Of a stretch of DNA of 64,000 bases, positions 59,166-64,000 are shown piece by piece. The position numbers and the translations under genes are program-made. The stretch is from assembly GCA_965153355.1 (NCBI GenBank), contig OZ231128.1, positions 34,968,001-35,032,000 of the forward strand, written 5' to 3'. The notes under the pieces are model-generated. The model worked only from the letters and a program-made list of their open reading frames with translations. It did no database searches and had not been told where the DNA came from. The DNA comes from Flaccisagitta enflata. Lineage: Eukaryota > Chaetognatha > Sagittoidea > Aphragmophora. Within the stretch, counting starts at the first letter, position 1; every line of letters begins with the position of its first letter.

Positions 59166-59392
59166 TTGTGGCCCCGCGTCACTTGTTTATTTAATAAAGG
59201 CGGCTTATACACTAAAACAAGCCGTCCAGGCAATGTTTCGGTCGTTGACAAAAACCATCAAGCCGAGCTTCATCGGCCAAACCGGCGTTCGTAGCAATGA
59301 CCAATGGCAATGACGGTTCTTTTAAATATTGGCTAATTTATTGTTTTCGCTTTTCTGCCAACGTCACAAAAAAAAAACGGGAAACAATTTGT

Positions 59393-59394
<2 letters not shown>

Positions 59395-59457
<63 letters not shown>

Positions 59458-59470
59458 ACACACACACACA
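59395..59470. repeat. (GA)n-(CA)n microsatellite
   Basis: GA array of about 58 bp passing directly into CA. Confidence 0.97.
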
Positions 59471-61257
59471 AAGAGAGAGACTGTTTTCGCACATTGCCGC
59501 AGTGCAAGAGTAAACAAAATTCGCTTCAGCGAATGGAAATAAAATAACATGTCTTTTAGAGTGTTCCCTTCTGACTATGACTTTAAGCACAATTGTGATC
59601 CGTCAGTAACACAATTTCTGTTCAAAGGATATGCCATGTGACAAATGTAGATTATGGAGAGAAAGACGAACATGATTTCACATCAAAGTTCAGTTATTTT
59701 CAAAGAATGTCGCGGTTGAATCAGAAGCAACGGATGATAAGTTACGATGGCCCAATTAACGGGACAGTCAGTTTCCATGTCTAACAGCCAGTCTAACAGC
59801 CTAACAACCAGTCAACCTAGTCTCAGTCGCGCGTGCAATGTACAGGACAACAAAACAGTGCTTTATAGATCAGTTCAATTATGGATGACTCGTAATCACT
59901 TACTCGTCAGTGCCCCTGCCTACCCGTACGCAAATAGGACAGGCTGGTATTCGGCCTTATTTTGTATCTGATGTGTATTCGCTAAGATTTCATCCCGCTT
60001 AAGCAGGTTTTCAAGGAATAACCTACATCCAGATCATAAAAGGAAGTTACTACTCAACTAGGTCTTGGGAAGTAGAATTCTTAAGCCACAAAACCGGTTT
60101 TTTATTCATCGTCAGGTTTTCATGTTCATCAAGACTTGAAACAACCTAGCGCAGGCCAATACTATGCAAATAAGACAAAAATACCCACAGAAACGATGAT
60201 TTAGCCAACAAACCAAATATTTCGCGGAAATTTTCAAATAGAATTAGATTATAAAATTGGATAATGAACTGATTTTGTATGTATGTCCAATCGTTTGGTT
60301 GCTTAATCCTTGGGTTAAACATGCAAAAAGAAATAAAATCAGAACTTAACTATTCAGGTTTTAGACTGCAATATTAATCATACTATGTACAGCTTTGTCA
60401 TAATACGCTTAAAACCTTTTAAGAACTCGGTTCATTAATCCATCAGTAATTCACTTGACTTCGCATTTGCGACAATATAAAAAGGCATAGATTTATACCA
60501 GATCGCATAGTAAGGAACAGACTGCAACTAGGCGGCCCAACAAGTGCATTTCCCTTCGACCATTTCAAAAACCGAAAGGGGGACGCTCCCTTTGAGACTC
60601 AGAATAGGGAAGGGAGAGAACCAATTTCTTTCCCAGTAGGCGACCAAACTCTGGTGGAGTAACATTCTGAACGATCTGCATCATTTCCTGTGCCCAAAGT
60701 TGCTGAAAACTGCCCTCACCCACTATGTTTGTCATCTATACAGGACCTAAGAATTTTTGGATAAAACTCAAGTTTGTCATGTCTCTTAGATCATCTGAGT
60801 CTCATGTTACATGATAAATGCTTTGGTCGTTACAATAAATGATAGTTGGTGATGCTGTTTGGTGTAGCTGTGTGCAGAAGACAGTGAAACATGCAAGAAT
60901 ACAGCGGTTGCTGCAAATTGCTGCACTTTGGGTGATTAATTACAGCAAGTTCCCGTTGTTTGATGAATTTGATGAAAAATGCAATGCAGAATGATTTAAA
61001 GGTAATGATTTCAGTCATTGCAGCTTTTATTTTGTGAATTGATGCTTGCTCAGGAAATTTTACCTTTTTCAAAGCCCTTACTGCAGCAATAAGCTGCTGA
61101 AGCTTCTCTGGTTTACAGTAACGTCCTAATTGTCCTAAAGATTTTGAAAATTTGATCAAAAAGAGGATCTAGACCATAAGAGAGTGGACGTGATGTACTG
61201 AATGATCTCAGCTAGAGCTTTGTAACATATTTCTACTGAGTATATCTTACCTTTGTA
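59471..61257. other. Intergenic, no gene seen
   Basis: Contains a fragment at about 59,905-59,965 (CAGTGCCCCTGCCTACCCGT) resembling hairpin-element tails. A 109-codon minus frame (61,159-60,830) has no recognised family and is not called. Confidence 0.4.
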
Positions 61258-61318
61258 ACAAGCTGCAGCAAGCTGCAGTAAGTGTGCAGAAAGCCGCAGT
61301 AAGTTGCAGCAAGCAATG
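61258..61318. repeat. AAGCTGCAGC short tandem repeat
   Basis: About six degenerate CAAGCTGCAG/TAAGTTGCAG units next to the inverted duplication. Confidence 0.8.
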
Positions 61319-61329
61319 CGAAAGAATGA

Positions 61330-61343
61330 TTCTCATCTCTTCA

Positions 61344-61409
<66 letters not shown>

Positions 61410-61796
61410 CCTACACTTGGCTCACATGACTTAGTGATCGGCGCCGTTGCCTTAATCTTTATTAATTGAAATTTTCCTTTCCCCATCATTTTCCATTTTG
61501 TTTTTATTCATTGTCTTCTTCCCTCATGGAGCAGGTAAGTGATTTGTGACTTTTTTCACTGATATCTTTTCAACATAATCGCTATCTGTCTCTGATTTAG
61601 TGTTTCTATCCTTGTTTCTGTCTTGGTATGCATTTGTGTTTGTGTTGATTGATTGATCTAATGCCCATATCATGAAATCACGACTGCAACAAACAAAGAA
61701 AGTGCTAGGAAAATGCTAATCTACAGTTACATTATTTTGGATGCTATTGCTCTACAAGTTTACAAATACAGTTTTACCCTGCTATAACGGACCCGA
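61330..61796 (-). repeat. Inverted duplication partner of 16,388-16,880
   Basis: Reverse complement of the first copy, including a CT array (61,346-61,401), the GGAGCAGGTAAGTGA donor-like site on the + strand and a family B MITE end (TTTTACCCTGCTATAACGGA). The downstream 61,797-61,930 part continues the MITE. Confidence 0.85.
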
Positions 61797-62017
61797 GAGT
61801 AACGGAAATCCGCTTTAAATAGACGTAAAATGTTGGTCCTTTAAGATTTTTTCTTTTCATTTCCTATGTTAGTTTGGAGCAGTCAAAAATTAAGAAAATA
61901 TTATTACCATTTTTTTGGTTGCGTTGTACTCATATGCATCTTATAAGACGTTATCGAGCAACTTTTTCTCAGGGATATTAGCAAATAGGGTAAATTTTTA
62001 TCTAATGATAATTGGTT

Positions 62018-62145
62018 GGGCAGCGGCCCCAAAGGGCCGATGTCATGTAGGATACAGGGTGGAATTTCGAGACGTCCGTCCGTCCGTCCATCCATCCTTC
62101 TGTCCTTCCGTCCTTCTGTCCATCCATCCTTCCGTCCCCCCCCTT
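62018..62145. repeat. Dispersed GGCCCCAAAGGG motif plus GTCC tract
   Basis: GCAGCGGCCCCAAAGGGCCG (relative at 36,520), then GGAATTTCGAGACGTCCGTC and a GTCC/ATCC/TTCC tract. This may be another variant of GTCC-tract elements, without the head hairpin. Confidence 0.5.
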
Positions 62146-62217
62146 GGCCATTGAAGCCTCAAGTCTGCAGTCTCAGGCCTGATTTTGAGAGATATATCGT
62201 GAGCGATTTACCCTGCG

Positions 62218-63660
62218 TTAATTTACCCTGCCTCTAATTAACAAAATTATTAATAAAAGGCAAAAAAGTACCATTAATTAACAGTAATTTTTATACTGTT
62301 AATTAACACTTAAAAAACAGTCGTTAATTAATGGTATACAGGCACCAGGTAATTAACAGGGTAAAATTGCTCATTTTTAACATGTCAAAAAGAAAAAAAA
62401 ATCATTGAATAGATCAGTTTTTGTTGTTAATTATCAGGTACCTATACAGAGTTAATTAACACCAAAATTTGCTGAAAATTGACAAAGAAAAACATTTTTT
62501 TCTTTTTGAGAAATTTACTGAAAATAAGTGCAAAATGTTATTGTTAATTACCAGGTACCTATATGCAGTTAATTAACATGCTGTTTTTGATGTTAATTTA
62601 CAACACATTTTACCTGTTAATTGACACAAAAAAATATAGATTATTAACAAATTGTTAAAAATATACAATTTTTTTGTGTTAATTAACAGGTGAAATGTGG
62701 TGTTAATTAACATCAAAAACAATGTGTAAGTTAACACAGAAAAAATATAGATTATTAACAGTATAAGTTAACACAGAACAAATATAGATTATTAACAAAT
62801 TGATCAGGTACCTCTATGCTGTTAATTAACACCACATTTCACCGATTGATTAGTATAAAAAAATTGTATATCTTTAACAATTTGTAAATCATCAATATTT
62901 TTTTGGTGTTAATTAACGCATGTAATTTGGTGATTGTTAACATGAAAAACAGCAAGTTGATTAACAGCATATAGGTACCTGATGAATTTGTTAATAATCT
63001 ATATTTTTTCTGTGTTAATGAACAGGCTGTTTTTGATGTTAATTAACACTACATTTCACCCGTTAATTAACACCAAAAAATTATATGTTTTTAACAATTT
63101 GTTAGTAATCTATATTTTTTTTGTGTTAATTAACGGGTGAAATGTGGTGTTAGTTAACATCAAAAACAGCATGTTAATTAACAGCATAGAGGTACCTGAT
63201 CAATTTTTTAATAATCTAAATTTTTTTGTGTGTTAATTAATGCATGAAATGTGGTGTTAATTAATATCAAAAACAGCATGTTGATTAACAGCATATAAGT
63301 ACCTGATCAAATTGTTAATAATCTATATCTTTTCTGTGTTAATTAACACACTGTTTTCGATGTTAATTTACACCACATTTCACCTGTTAATTAACACAAA
63401 AAAATAATTCATTTTTTAACAATTTGTTAATAATCTGTATTTTTTTCGTGTTAATTAACACAAAAAAATTATTTATTTTTAACAATTTGTTAATAACCTA
63501 TATTTTTTTGTGTTAATTAACGCATAAAATAGGGTGTTAATTAAAATCAAAAATAGCATGTTAATCAACAGCATATTTTCACTGAACTTCTCAAAAATTA
63601 AAAAAATATTTTCTTAGTTAATTTCATGGTATCTATATAGTGTTAATTAATGGCGTTAAA
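62218..63660. repeat. TTAATTAA-rich palindromic satellite
   Basis: About 1.4 kb packed with GTTAATTAAC palindromes, linked by recurring blocks: ATCAAAAACAGCATG, AGGTACCTGATCAA, CACATTTCACC/GGTGAAATGTGG and TTAATAATCTATATTTTTT. Blocks occur in both orientations, so arms can pair locally. It is the densest repeat domain that is not a microsatellite. Confidence 0.92.
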
Positions 63661-63694
63661 GTACTGTTAATTACCATGGCCAAAATCAGGGACG

Positions 63695-63838
63695 ATTTAC
63701 CAGGATTTTGACCCTCTGAGCCCTCAAATTAGCCCTTTGAGACCTCAATCTAGCCCTTGAGAGCTCAAATCAGCTCTCCAGACCTCATATCTGTCCTCAA
63801 GACCTCAAATTAGTCCTCCAGACCTCAAATCAACTCTT
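63695..63838. repeat. 20-24-bp CCTCAAATTAGCC minisatellite
   Basis: About six units of AGACCTCAAATTAGTCCTCC type. Confidence 0.88.
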
Positions 63839-63925
63839 CGGTACTAAAGGTACTTTAGAGTACTTTAGGGTTGTTTAGGGTACTTGAGGGTACTCAATGG
63901 TACATAAGGTACTTTAGGTACTTTT
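63839..63925. repeat. GGTACTTTAGGG minisatellite
   Basis: About seven degenerate GGTACTTTAG/GGGTACTTGA units. Confidence 0.85.
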
Positions 63926-64000
63926 ACCTTTATCACCTTTACCTTTATTACCTTTACCTTCATTGCCTTTGCCTTTATTACCTTAATTACCTTTATTACT
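63926..64000. repeat. TTTACCTTTATTACC minisatellite at window edge
   Basis: Degenerate (CTTTACCTTTATTA)n, cut by the window end. Confidence 0.88.

Noticed and set aside
60830-61159. 109-codon minus frame
   Set aside because: No recognised domain, and it lies beside AAGCTGCAG repeats; likely a chance frame.

Overview
The window looks like nuclear DNA of a eukaryote, most likely an invertebrate animal. It is AT-rich, with introns, very many long dinucleotide arrays (mostly GA/CT and GT/CA), minisatellites, foldback elements and MITEs. There is no sign of operons or ribosome binding sites. A PLAC8-family gene with GT-AG introns in standard code fits a metazoan. I cannot name the species.

Layout: 1-17,300 is repeat-dominated intergenic DNA. 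About 17,300-32,280 is a compositionally distinct, more GC-rich block. It carries, all on the + strand, a possible small membrane peptide (18,740-18,907), a Ty3/gypsy-type gag (19,780-21,348), a pol in the -1 frame (21,339-26,267; protease, RT, RNase H, integrase), a 1,062-residue protein with a DEDDy 3'-5' exonuclease motif set (27,243-30,431) and a 435-residue protein with an F-box-like N-terminus (30,972-32,279). Gag and pol overlap at a GGATTTT heptamer directly before the gag stop. Related short motifs of the form CTTGG...(T/C)AG recur upstream of gag, of the exonuclease ORF and in the leader before the last ORF. No LTRs could be found by eye, so it remains open whether the last two ORFs belong to the element. 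If they do, this is an unusually large retroelement with captured accessory genes.

From 32,280 to 48,800 the DNA is again repeat-rich: compound GT/CT arrays, three foldback or palindromic structures, a TA-flanked MITE nested in one foldback, and several ~102 to ~175 bp tandem repeats. From 48,882 to 55,227 (- strand) lies a PLAC8 (Cys-rich, placenta-specific-8) locus: one first exon followed by two complete alternative sets of downstream exons, each giving exactly 114 residues. The end of the window (62,218-64,000) is a TTAATTAA-rich palindromic satellite followed by short minisatellites.

A dispersed family of about 15 copies runs through the window. Its members begin with a perfect hairpin whose stem differs between copies but stays base-paired, followed by a GTCC/GTCG tract and a conserved GC-rich tail. 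It is the best candidate here for an undescribed element. All calls are from reading the sequence; no searches were run.
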